DNA of 64,000 bases from Todiramphus chloris collaris (taxonomy: Eukaryota; Chordata; Aves; Coraciiformes; Alcedinidae), in the NCBI GenBank assembly GCA_025345505.1, contig JANVCC010000018.1, positions 60,229,848-60,293,847 on the forward strand. The letters are read 5' to 3'. Position numbers and translations under genes: made by a program. Below are positions 11,761 through 24,400 of the stretch, piece by piece. The notes beneath the pieces are model-generated. The model worked only from the letters and a program-made list of their open reading frames with translations, did not search any database and had not been told where the DNA came from. How positions within the stretch are numbered: position 1 is the first letter of the stretch; the number at the start of each line of letters is the position of its first letter.

Positions 11761-14700
11761 TCATACCTGTTCTGTTATATTCCTTTCCCTTTTTCTATTA
11801 CAGTTTAAATTGTATAGTTGCAAATTAATTTGAACCAGTGTAAGAATAGTCTTTTGCTGATACCTTGTTTCTATTTGTAGTATTTGTAAAAACTTTGTGC
11901 GTGGGTTAGATTGAAACATATAGTAATTACATATGTTTATCCAAGGATGAAATTTGGTTTGTTCCCAGTTCTCTTAACTACATGTCAGACTTCAAGTATT
12001 TTCTTGCTGTTACATGAAGAGAGAAGACATTTCTAAATATAAAGGTCTACAGCAAGTGTTTTCCTATAGATGATGAGGAAATCTTACCAACTAAAGAAGC
12101 TACTGTAGAAAAAACAACTGCCTTGTCCACCTACTGGATGCAAAAGGAAAAAAGTTACTATGTGAGCTTCAGTTTTCAGGACAGCGGTGCTGTGCTTCAA
12201 CTCAAGAAGATGGCATGGTCACGGTAATCCAGCCCCAGCCTATTGCTGCGTGATTAACACAGACCTTTTCTACACTGTTCTTACTGTATAATATTTTCAT
12301 GACAGGAGCTGCCAACAAGCAATGAAGCTTGATTCTGGCATGTATTATTGGTATTAATCTTGGACTTGGAAGCCAGTAGATGTTTCTCTCCGTAAGTGCA
12401 CATTTGAAGCAGAAGAGAGAGGTGAATGCTTAAAAGTAACTGCAAATGCTACTTTTAAAAAGATACAATAAATATGTATAAATGTATGTATGTCTTTTTT
12501 CCCCTATCTCACTGAAGTGAAATGTAACACTACTGTTGTGTGCTGTAGGTAATACACGGTCTTAGTGGGTGCTAAAACTCATAAAGCATGAGTTGTTACT
12601 CTACCAGAGGTCACAGTTGCAAAAGGAAAGGTGGAAGAGCATCCTCAAGAAACAAATGCCTAGCATCATGCATTTAATCTGTCTGAGGGGATAGCATAGA
12701 AGCTAGGGCTGTCTGTAGTGACTTCATGCAGAAATTGCAGAAAGGAAGGAATAGTATGGGAAATGCTCAATCAAACTTCTCAGAACAAAAAGAAAGAAGC
12801 AACCATTTGCCACAAGCCTTAAGTGATCTATTCTTAAAAGCCATTTTAAGAGGACTTAAAACCATGGAATTACTAAGTTGAGGTCAACAGTCACATGATT
12901 TGTGACAAAAGAGCAGGGAAAAAGGTATGCTTGCTGTGTGCAAGCTTTCCCGTTTATACAGAAGATGATGTGGGCCTCAACGCTCCTGACACTGAGGATT
13001 TTGTGAAAAGTCATAGAGCATAATGGACAAACCACCATTAGGCAACACTAGTGTATTACTATTTCAATTTGGAAAAGGAAAAAGCAGTAGGTAGCTGAAC
13101 AATGAACAAAATTGTAATGGCTTTTCCAAGAACAAAGTATAGTCCTAAACTGATGAATGAGGAATTGGCCATTATAACTACAGTAGCCGGTTTAGATTAT
13201 GGTTCTTTTTCTTCTGGATCAAATTACAAAGCACTCAAGTGCTACCAGTGAAATTCTGGAGCTTTTATGGAGCATATGTGTCTCCTAAATTTATCTGCGG
13301 AGAAAAAGGAACATTTTGCTTTTTTGTTAGCGCTGTCGCATAGTATGAAATATGCCTCTTAGAACAAAAATTAAAGGTAATAATAAGTTGCAGTGTATTA
13401 AAATGGGAGCTGTTTCTTTTGAAGTGCTGCTTAGATCCATGCTAGTGGTTTGAGGCCTTTGTAACAATCCATGAAGGAGCTGAAAAGCACACTACTAAAC
13501 TTGCAGGACAGTATTGAGAAAGCGACTAATACCAAATAAAATATTCCTTGAAATGCATGCTCACCTATCCTTTTAGCTCCAAGGGAGCCTCAGACAAATA
13601 TGCTTTGAAACCTCTGATGACGAAGGTCATTCAGCAGTGTACGCTTACACACAGGAGTATCACTCTTACTTCCCATCACTGCTCTGAATCCGCAGGTCCC
13701 CATCTCAGTCTGGAATAAGCCTTGCTGCTGATTTCTACATGCGTGGCTACAAACACCTCCACGAGTTACTCTTTGTTTCCTTGGCTGTGTTGGGCTGCCC
13801 TCACCTAGGTCCTCACTATCAACTCCTACAGTCATGCTGTGGGCCTGAGGCCAGTGTGCCTCAGCATGCTAACTCGCCTCCAGTGTGAGGAGTGGTGCTT
13901 TGGATTAAACTTGCCTGTCAATCATCTCTTCCTCAATGGCTGTGTTTTCTAGAGCACTGTGAAGCTGTTCCTGCGTTCTCCAGGTGGATGCCATGCAAAA
14001 CTCTGCACAGTGCCATAAAAAAAGTTTATTTCACATGCCTTGAAGAGAAGGGTTTGTTCTATTTATACAGCCTAAGGGCTCCTTTTTGCAGCAGAATGAT
14101 AACTCTGACTCATGGCTGGCTTGTGAGTTGTCATAGCCACTAGATCTTTTCCTGCATTTTCTAGCTCCGTTTTTTGGTTCTCGCATTTAGTGTTAGCAGA
14201 GAAATTTGCACTTACACTTTCAAAATTATATTCTGCCTTTTTCCAGCCCTTCTCATGGATTTGTGAAGCTCTGACTTCCAACCCAGTCTTTCCCAGTGTA
14301 GTATTGCCCTCAAATTTAATAGCATATTCTGTTCTGCAATTCATTAATTAAAATGCTGAATAATTTTAGATCTTGAACAATTTTTTTTTTGTGGAGTGCT
14401 TCAGAGATCCAGGGATGTGATTTGTAAGATATGTTCCTTTTTTCCTTTGTACTTTCATAGTTGATACGGTTGTGACTGCCAGTTCTGTGTCATCGTATGT
14501 GCAGACTTTGTTACAAAAGACCAGCACAATTAGGGCTACATTTACAGGGCTATATAGGGCTAAGTCTGTAGGACTACGATTAAGACTATAGCTATAATGA
14601 CTTAAAAAGCCCTTGACTACAGCATCATCACCCTTAGGAGGTAGCTGAAGTTACTGGGGTCTCTGCAGTTAAACCAGAAAGATTCTTCTTCATAAAGATG

Positions 14701-15520
14701 GTATTTTTACTTATTTCTTTCTGCACTAGGGTGTTTGTGGGGAAAGTTTAGAAGAGCTTGCAATGAATCCAAAACCTGTAAGGTGGGGTTACAATTTCTG
14801 TTATATTTTCTGAGTTAAATTTATTTCTGTAAGAACACTCATAACAGCAGAGGTTTTGGGGGGGAAGCTTCAATGCTTAGAAAGACTTTGCAGAAGCCCC
14901 TTTCACTAAATGTCATGTAACAGAAGATAAAGAAGAGAACATGATACTGGTAACTGTCCTCTAGCCTGAACGTGAAGCAGGCGGAGAGATTTCAGAAGGT
15001 GTCAGTGCTAAAAAACTGAGGAGAATGCTAACATGCAGAAACCCAGAAAATGCTGAGTTCAGACTCTGTTTTTTGACAAGATAATTTTACAAGTGTTCAG
15101 AACTGATAATGGAATTTGTAAATTTTATAGGAAGAAAATACCATTGTTGATTTAGGAGAAGAGCTCTACAGTACTAGCAGGTCCAGCCTGCAGCCCTTTG
15201 CTGGCACTTGAGAAGTTCTAGATTTTTTACTTTTCTTCAACAAACGCTTGCCAGACTTCCAGGCTTGGCACGTACTCCTTAGGCAACACATGGCACTGAC
15301 CGTGTATCCTGTATTTTATTATTATTTCCATTTCAGTGATAGAATGTGTTGCTTTCTCTACCAAGAAGGCATTGATAGTTTTTCAAAACTGTTCTTGCTT
15401 GAGCATACTATGATTAAAAACAAAATTCAGGCTGTGTATCACAATGCGAGCTGATCCCAAAAGCACAAAAATCAGGTGCAGAACTGAGTATTCCAAAAAT
15501 CAAACCAACCAAACAAAAAT

Positions 15521-15521
15521 C

Positions 15522-15570
<49 letters not shown>

Positions 15571-15581
15571 TAAAAAAAATC
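15521..15581. repeat. (CA)-(A)24-(TA)n compound simple repeat
   Basis: A short CA tract runs into 24 consecutive A residues (15531-15554), then an alternating TA tract to 15571 and another A-run. It is a plain microsatellite. Confidence 0.9.
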
Positions 15582-17934
15582 TGAAAAACCCAGAACCAAA
15601 CAAAACCAAAATCTACCAAATCTTTTAGGTTTTTGCCATGTTATGACTTTCAAATTCCTCACACCTCCAAGTTAAGTGTTAAAATTTAAGGCAAAGAGTT
15701 CAGCCTTCTATGCCTGAAACATTTACACTTAAAAACTTCAGCTGCCCCTTCCCCCCCCCACCAGAGTCAATCTTTGACTTCACCTCCTTTGCATTTTGCA
15801 CACCCTCCTCATACACGGCTTCATTCCCATTGCTCTAAACCCAGTTCTCCAGCTCTCCCCATTTCACACTGCTGTGGCTTTGACGTGTCTGATCTCTAAT
15901 ACATTTTGTATCCTTTTTCTGACTATTTTTAGAAGTTACAGGAATACTCTTACCTTTACAAATTCCTGCTGGTGCAGCACGCAGTCAACTGTTATTGCTG
16001 AGATCGGAGGAGCACAAGGAGGCTCTTTACTATGGGCTGTCTCCCATGCAGGACCAAAAGGACCTCTTATAGCCTCTTGTGGTCTACATTGGAACTGTAG
16101 ACCTCAAACAAAAGTCTAAGCAGATCTTCTATTTTTTGTTGGAAAGTTCGAAGTAATAGAAACTGTTTTCCATGTCTGTGGAAAAGGTGGAAGCATCTGA
16201 GATCCAGGGTGGAATTTTAGCTTGGGACAGGAAGCTACCAATTCTCCGTAGGGAATGAGAGCAAAAGGCTTTCAAGCTTACTACTTCTGATGGGGCCTTT
16301 GGTCTGAGTGATCTATGTCTCAGGTGCACAGCCCCACTGTCTGTCCAGGTGTCCTGGGTGTGCTTGGTCTCTCATTGCTTATAGGCTATGTCAGAAAGGC
16401 GCACATGGACCCTTATGAGAACTTTTTACTTCCTTTTTGGTACATTGCATATGTCAAAAATCTGCGTTTTGCTGAGCCTTATCCATACTGTCATAAGCAT
16501 CCCTGAAAGCAACCTGGTCTTATGGCTCCCACATGGTTATTGTGAGGACTGTTGGCTCTAGGATCATGACAGAAAAAATAAGACAGTCATAAGCTGACCA
16601 GATAGCCAGTGACCTGTCAATTCTGAGTTTTCTTAGTTTAGATGACATGGGATCTGCGTAGTTGAAAATCCTTCATTGTGACAACTACTTGCCTGACCTC
16701 TGTACCAGAAGTCCACCAGAGTTTTGATATTGCTTCCCTTAACACCTTACAATGCAGGAAAGTCGTAAAGATTTGGCCAGTAGGTTCCCATCCTGAAGTA
16801 GCTGAATTTCCAGTGACTTCTGGCAAATGATATCCTTGGCTTCAACAGTTTCTGTACAAGTTTTGAACACATGCTCACTGAATAGACATGATTTCAGTAT
16901 CTTGAATTGTAACCATGTGAAAATCTGATCAGAACTGATCCACTCTGCTTAGAAGTAAAACTTTACCTAGATCAGTAAGTTATGATTCCTTCAGTGCAGG
17001 ACACAGTCAGGTGGTTTTAATGCTGTGAGACAGCAAATACAGTGGCATCATGTGCTTAGTTTGATGTAGTAGCTTCACTCCAGCTGACATTGTCAGTCTG
17101 GCTTCCCCAATTAAATGTTGTAAGAAGTGCCACTGTGTGGCTGCTGAGACAGCCAGCATGCTTTCAAAGCATGCTTTTTTCTTTAAACAAAGAACCATTT
17201 TTTAATCTGCTAATAAATATTTATCTGCTGATCATTCTAACAAAATCTATTAACCTTCTGAGGAAAAAAGACTTACACTCTTTTATGGGAGCCATGTAGA
17301 TAACCTTTTGTAGAAGCTTGTTGAATATTTCAGGATACACTTGTTAAGCAATAACCAAGAATTTGACGCAATTTATGATTTGCAGTGATTATGGTTTCTG
17401 AACTCCCTTTGTGCTGCCCTGTACGACACAATTCTCCCTTTCTGAACCCAAAAGTCAAAGTCTAGTGTCCCCTGTATTGAGAAATAAAATGATTTTGGCA
17501 TCAACTGGTACTTCCAGCTTTTAACTTTTCTGGGACTGGGAAGCCAAAGAAATCCTGTCTCCTCTTCTGTAAAGCAATCCTCAGTCTAAAGTAATTAATT
17601 GTGAAAATGTGCCCCCATTAAACAATTTGACTATGTTTTCTGAGGAATATTTCCTAGGTCACTGAATTCTGTCTTTCCCAGGAAATTGTATTTAAAATTC
17701 CTCTTATAAGATGAGCATGCTCTGTGTTATAAATACTTAAGTTCTGATGAACAAGATCCTTTTACAAGTCTTGTTAAGCTGAACCCTAAATTAATTTGTA
17801 AACAGTTCATATCCAGTTGTTCCACACTAACATCATCCTTTACACTCCACAGTTGTCTGTTTTTGCTCCCTAGTGTTGTTTTCCCTAACATACTTACAGA
17901 GAGCCATGAAGCCTTTTCAGCACTTCTTTTTTTT

Positions 17935-18120
17935 TCGCCAGGCTAAACAGACCTCTCTTTAGTGGGCTCCTCCTGTGAATCTCCTCCTTGGCACCACCAT
18001 TGTTCTTCACACCTCTTCCAGGATGAACTCTTGTTGAATATGGGTAACCAGAACTGTGCACAATATTACAATTGGCATTCACCTCCTGTATGTAAGAGGT
18101 GAGTAACCTCACAGGAGGTG
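17935..18120 (-). mobile_element. Degenerate CR1-like fragment
   Basis: Read on the minus strand, this stretch resembles the CR1 ORF2 end around the phrases equivalent to 'cagaactg.gcacaatatt' and 'ggctaaacag', heavily diverged. It lies in the presumed SLC2A12 3' UTR or just beyond it. The match is by eye and weak. Confidence 0.35.
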
Positions 18121-18367
18121 AGGGATGGTGTCTCGAAACAGACGGAGCCTAGATTTCCAATAAGTTTTATAAACTACAACAGTGTTTAATGTTGGCTGTA
18201 AAGTGCCACTGAAAGAAGCTCTACTAAGAAATAAAAGAGATAATATCTTGTGTATAATAAAGATATACCATGTGTCTCATCAGACTGTGAGCATTGCAGA
18301 ACTTCTTTTTTTTTTTTTTCCTTCTTTAATCAGTCTTTTGGTGAAGGCTGCTTTAATTGCCCCAGTT

Positions 18368-18464
18368 CTAGTAGAGCTGCTCTTTCTCTCTCTTGGCAAG
18401 TTCCACCGGCATCAGATTCTCTTTGCGCTGGCTCATCCAGCACAAGGGGGTCTTCACGTATTTC
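18368..18464 (-). CDS. SLC2A12: SLC2A12 exon 5 (last coding exon)
   Basis: On the minus strand the acceptor ...CCGCTCTAG is followed by GAAATACGTG. The split codon CA|G gives Gln566, then [20 protein letters not shown] and on to EKEQLY and TAG (18368-18370). The core KYVK..LCWMS aligns with human NYVKNNICFMS, but the tail stops where the human protein continues LLECNKLC. The exon abuts a T-rich intron end and, about 110 bases further upstream, a CpG island. Confidence 0.9.
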
Positions 18465-21400
18465 CTAGAGCGGCAAAAACAAACGAACAAAGAGAAAAAC
18501 CAGCACAACAAAACAAACCACAGAGGTTTGAATGAATTCTGCCGTTGAGTAGAGCTGGCAAGAGTGCTTTCCTTGCCCGCCACTAAGGGCGCGGATGTCC
18601 GAGAGGAGAGCTGCGCGGGCTGAGCGCACCCCGGCAAACCACCGCAACCCCCTGGGGGATTCTCGGGCGGCCCGCGGCGCTTCCCCGCCTGACCGCGCGG
18701 GGGCGGCTCCGCCTCACGCACTTCCCGGGGCCGCCGCCGCCGCCGCCGCCGTCTCCTCCCGCCCGCCCCCGGCTCCTCCGGCTCCCTCCTGTGGCTCCCA
18801 CCCTGACTTCCCCACTCCAGCTCCGGCTCCCTCCCTCCGTCTCTCTGGCTCCCCGGGATCCGGCTGCCCTGCCCGGCTCCGGCTTGCATTTGTCTTTCAA
18901 GAGGCGGGAGGAGAGGGCTTGTGGGGAGAGGCAGCGCAGCCTGGACCAGACGTGTCCGTGAAGCAGTGACCGCTGCGAGGGAGAGCCCGGGGGCTAAGAC
19001 ACCACAATTAGCTCTGGGGTTTCTGCCCATTAACAGCCCCCTTCAAGCCTGACTAAGTAGCAGCCTACCCTATAGAAAAAAATGTTCCCTGGTAATCCGA
19101 AAAAAAAAACCCAGATTCAGGATTGACACATTGCACTAGGCTGTTCACACATTCATTACTTCCACTATCAAAAAGCATGTGTCTTATTTTCAGATTTGAG
19201 TATTTTTCCCTGTGCCGTCAAGCCTCTTTCTCTGGGTGTCATTTGCCTCGTCGACAGGCAGCAGGCTGCTGGTGGGCTGTCAGCAGGGACAGAGTGAAAG
19301 AGGCTGAGTTGCCCCTTGGAGCCTGGGTGTGCAGATGAGCTGAGGGATGCTGCTTTACCTGTAGCACATGCCACCAGCTCTGGTGAGGCCTGACTCTCAC
19401 CCCAAGCCATCAGCCCTGCAAAAATTTTGTCCACCAAGTTCTTTTCCCTATCACTTCTTTATTCCTTTATTCATTATCCCAATAACATCCAAGAGGAGTC
19501 CAAAAAAGCAAGTAGCTACTGTAGAGCAACTCTTTGAAGAGATTGGGAGGGTGCTGCATTAAAAAAAAAAAAAAAAAAAAGAAAAAAAGCTTCTTAGGCA
19601 TTTCCATATTTTTTAAATGGCCAACTGAAAAGGATGGAAGCAGTAGCAAATTGATAGTAAAACCTGACAGTTTATGATCAATGACACCAGCAGCTGAAGA
19701 TGGGAAGTAAACAGCATGTGTATCAGCAGACTGTTTAAATTTTTTCTCCAAATTGCTGTGCTACTTTTGTTGAATGCATGTACTTCCAAGGGCTGCTTTA
19801 CTTCTGAGGGATAAGAAAAGACAGGTAGAGTCTAAAGACACAAAACCAGTCAGAATGAGTCTCATTAAAGGAGCAGGCATGTGGCATTCACATCTCCAAC
19901 ACTCTCTCCCTCTCATTGCCCTTATACCCTTTTTACATGGTGATGGGGGGACACAAAATATGCCGGAAGAACCTTTTTGAGGTATGAGCTTATATTGTCT
20001 ACAGAGCCACAGGACTCAGTAAATGCACAAAAAACCAGTCCATCTAGAAAAGCTATCAAAGATGACACGAAGCATTGAAATATTTGATATAGGGCCTCTA
20101 TCCCTCCCTTTTTCTGCATGCAAGCCAAGACACACAGCCCTAAATGTGAGAACAGTTTCTCCCCTCTCTGTGAATGCCAATCAGCAAAAGTGTTGGTGAG
20201 CCAGGTCTGGCTGCAGGTGTTCCTCACAGGGGTGCTCAATACCACCATCCCTTTAGGACCAGTCCTTCAGCATCAACAAAATATTTGACCACCAAGATCG
20301 ATGTGTACAAGGTCAAGCCTTTGAGACAACCTGATTTTTCCCAAAACCACAATGTTTTTTTTTTTTTTTTACCATGTGGCATTGAAAGACTTTGTCCCTC
20401 TTGCACCTGGTGGATGTAGTCACATACGTGATACTTACTGTTTAGCTAATTCCATGGATATTTGCTCCAAAGAGCAGCCTTTTGTCTCGGGTATGAACAC
20501 AATAACAAAAACCAGGGACGCTAGGCTCATTATTGTATAAATGAAGCACACCCAGGACAAGCCAATGAGCTCTACAAAGGAAGAAAACATGCCTTTTTTA
20601 ATTTTCAAATCTAAATTTTTTATAGGATACAGTCACTAATGCACAGGAGAAATTAGAAAGAAGCTAGGCTGTTATTCTTGGCTCACTTATTTGTGCCTGG
20701 CCATCATTATAAAAAGAAGAGTGGTTTTGCTTTTTCTAATACTCCTTATGAAAGAAAATTGATGAGCCCATATTGACCCATTTAGCACGAACCCATTGAT
20801 TTATTTTGCTTGTGGTCACTCTGGATGTAAACAGTGAGTAGCCTTTATTACTGGTTTGTACAAAGGCACCAGGGGTTACAAATGCCTCAAATTTCCACTT
20901 GTGTCTGGTTTTGTTGCACACTCTTTCATGGAGAAAAACCAAACATTTTTCACACTGTTGTGTTTGCCTGCAGCTAGTCCTCCCCACCTGTCAGTTCCCA
21001 GCATTTCCACTGCAGCATTTCCTGTGCTGGAAAGGGCTCCAAGAGTGAACTCCTAACGGGGCCAGCCAGGGACTAGTGGCTTTCTGAGCCTACACTCCAG
21101 CAGAAGGAAGGTCCTCAGGCTTAGGGTTGCAACTGAAGCCCCTGGAAAGTAAAGTATATACAAACCCAACAGGCTGCTGAAGCCCCCTTAACCCTTTTCC
21201 CTGCTAAAACTGTCAGACAATTGAGACATTTGTCACTTGTGTGGTGAGCTAAAAATTGCAACTGAAGCTGCTAACTCAGACTGAATCAGATACCTAAATG
21301 CAGGTGCTGCTGGCCACTGTGACCACAATGTGTATTAATTTGATGACATAATTTCCAATTCTGTCTTTCTTCCATAGACTAGAAAAGCATATTTGCTTGT

Positions 21401-24400
21401 AGTTACTCTTTCACAAACCCAGATCAGACCCAGCTAAAACAATAGAGTTACTGTTGCTTTACATTCATCAAAACCAACACCAGAATAACAGCTAGGTATG
21501 GATTAAAAAGTAATGCTGCATGGTAGGAGGGCATATTTTTTCTAGATTTTATAAAGATACTGCTCAGGTGTTGGTTTTTTTTTTCCTCTCTCTCTTTTTT
21601 TTAACTTAAGAAACTATAATGTGAAATCAATTTTAGTCACAGATCACACTCGTTTTCAAATCCCTTTCAAAATGCATCTAACAGGATGAAAACCGCCTTG
21701 ACTTTTTGTGGTTTGATTGCCTGCCCTGAGTAGAAAGTGATGTATATTTAAAGGAAATCTGGAATTTCTGTTCCCTTAGATATTTTGATTTTCAGCACGT
21801 ATTTTCCTCAAATAAGACTGAAAACTAAAATTTGCAAAACTTCTTGTGAAATAAAATTAGAGAAAAAAAAGGCCAAAGAACAAATTTCAACATCAGCATT
21901 TAACCTTTTTCCTTGTTTATCATCACATTATTAAGTTACTACATGGTAGTCTGCTTTCTCACGTTAAAACACCTCACAGAGGTGTTTTAAAACATGTACC
22001 TCACAGAGGCACCTTTTTCTAAAGGAATTTTTCTTGAAGCCAGGATATTCCTGTGAGAAGGAATTATTTCAATGGTATTGTCTTTTAAAATGTTTGATCA
22101 GGAAAGCTGTGGTCTGGTCTAGAGAAGAACTTCCCTTGATTTCCGTTGCACTTCAGGAGGTGATGTGCAAAGTGCTCTGATAGCCAGCACCGTGAGGCTG
22201 TTAATTACTAGCACAGACTTAGAAAGATGTGGTGGAAACAGTGAAGTTACACTAACCAACAGCACCTAAATGGAGATCTGAATTTGGCTGCAGGGGTATC
22301 ACAGATGCAATTTTAGCAATGTTGTTCGTATAACAAAGATTCATGTTGCCCACTAGGAGAAGATCAACTTGGAAGGACACAGAGAAATCTTACCAGTTAC
22401 AGTCAAAAATGTCAAGGAGATGAGGAGATTTATACCCCAGTTCATACTAGATGTCAAAGCCATGGCCCGTCCTCTGATCCCACCAGGGAAAATTTCGCTC
22501 AGGACCAGCCAGGACACTGAAATAAAAAAAAAAAAAAAAAAAAAGGGGAAAATGAAGAAGATGTTGTCTTTTAAAGAATAGTTTTCCTTTATGTTAATTT
22601 ATGTACTCCATGAATTCAGGTGAGGCCAGCTGAAAGAAAAAGGTGTTTTTCAGGGATGTTAGTTTTGTGTGGGCCCAAGCTCCAGAGGAGACTTGTGGTC
22701 TGCAAGCAGCATGCGCAGCAGTGAGCATCACCTGGGTTGATGCCCAGGTGACTAAGAGAGTGGCGAGTGGCACAGATGGGCAGCACCGGCACGCACAGAA
22801 CTGAAGAAATGAGCTCTGACTGCACATCTGTGTATGAAAGGGAGCTCTGACTAAATAACTCTCAAGTGACATAATGCTAATGGAAGTGGGGCAGCATACC
22901 AAAGTAATCTTCAGCTGCAGAGCAGCACTGTATGTTTATGCCACCTTATAAATCAACCTGCCATGCTGAAGCAGGTTTGCTATTCCAGCTTTCTGGTCCA
23001 TATAAATGGGATTGCTGAGGTATAAATGAAGAGAGAGGGCCTGATTTTTGGCCTCTTCATATAACACCATACCACAGGTGATCTAAATGCTGGTGTTGCT
23101 AGCCCACAAAAACAAATTCAGTCATGAAGAGTTGGCTGTATAACCATCTTGATAGCAAGAGAAAAAGAAACAAAAAAAAAAAAAAAGCCAAAAAAACCCC
23201 CCACAGCATTTCTGTACCATTTCTGGTTATTAGAAATAAAAAAACCCAACCAACCCTCCACACTTCTTTTGTTCATAATCAAAATGCATTAGCAGGAGGT
23301 TGCTGCATGGAGAGGTTGTGGGTTAGCAGGTGACTAGTCTTTCTGACTTGGATCACAACAAAATTTAATACACTTGCTGCTGACAAGACAGATGGTGCTT
23401 TAAAGAAATGCCCTGGGTATTTTCTATGTGGCTTCTATGCACAAGGGAGAGAAAAGCAGAAGACAACTGGTTTCTCAAGTGAATGTTTTTCCCTGCCAGG
23501 CCAGCTAGCCCCACACCTGAGCTAAACCAGCCCTTGACAATGCATGGGGATCTCTTAATTGTATTTTGCCCCTCCTCAGCGTCAGGGATGTTGAAACCAG
23601 TACTGTTAGTCACAGCCAATACAACATGTCACAACAGGGAGTGCTAGCTGAAAGTAAGCGAGACACAAAGGAGCCTTCCTGAGTGGTGCTTCCACAGCCC
23701 ATAGAGCTCATGTCCATAGGATGGTCTGGCAGCCAGCAGCTGAGCTTGTCTGGAAAAACAACTATACATTGAGACTGAAAAAGGGATATCCGTAGTCATG
23801 TTAGATGGGATTAAAGTAGTGTTTGGAAGAATTCAAACCTGCTTTCTGCTGGGCATAAAACCAACCTCCAGGAATAAAGTTTTTCTGTGGGTACTTTAGT
23901 CTGTAATTGCTTCTTCTGTAATTTTCTTGTGTTTAAGCAACTTGCAGTGGCTGCTCAGATTGGCATGGAACGAGGAGGATCAAGTCACAGAATCAGAGAA
24001 TGGTAGGGATTGGAAGGGACCTCTGGAGATAATGGAGTCAAACCCATCTAGGGCAGGTTGTACAGGAACATGTCCAGGAAGGTTTTGAAAATCCACACGG
24101 AAGGAGACTCCACAACCTCCCTGGGCAGCCTGTTCCAGCACTCTGTTATCCTCACAGTAAAGAAGTTTTTTCTGATGATGAGGTGGAACCTCCTGTGTTT
24201 CCCTTTGTGTCTGTTGCCCTTTGTCCTGTTGCCATGCATTGACATGACAGCCCCACCGTGCAGGGCAGGCTCTCAGATAGCTCATGACACAGCTGAACTG
24301 TGTGGCACTGCAGCAGCTCCAATACCATTCATTTTTCCAAGGGCAGACTGGCCCTTTCAGGCTAACTACAATTTCTCTGGAGGTTTGAAACACTGTTTTC

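Larger units (their letters stand above)
11761..18367. other. Region between the convergent TBPL1 and SLC2A12 3' ends
   Basis: This 6.6 kb must include the SLC2A12 3' UTR, which is transcribed leftward from 18367. No single poly(A) site stands out on the minus strand. Reverse-strand AATAAA lies at 15315-15320, 14820-14825 and near 14026, and an ATTAAA near 18185, so the UTR length is undetermined. Also present are an A-run/(TA)n tract (15531-15571) and a CR1-like scrap (17935-18120). No further gene is recognisable; open frames are short and without family resemblance. Confidence 0.5.
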
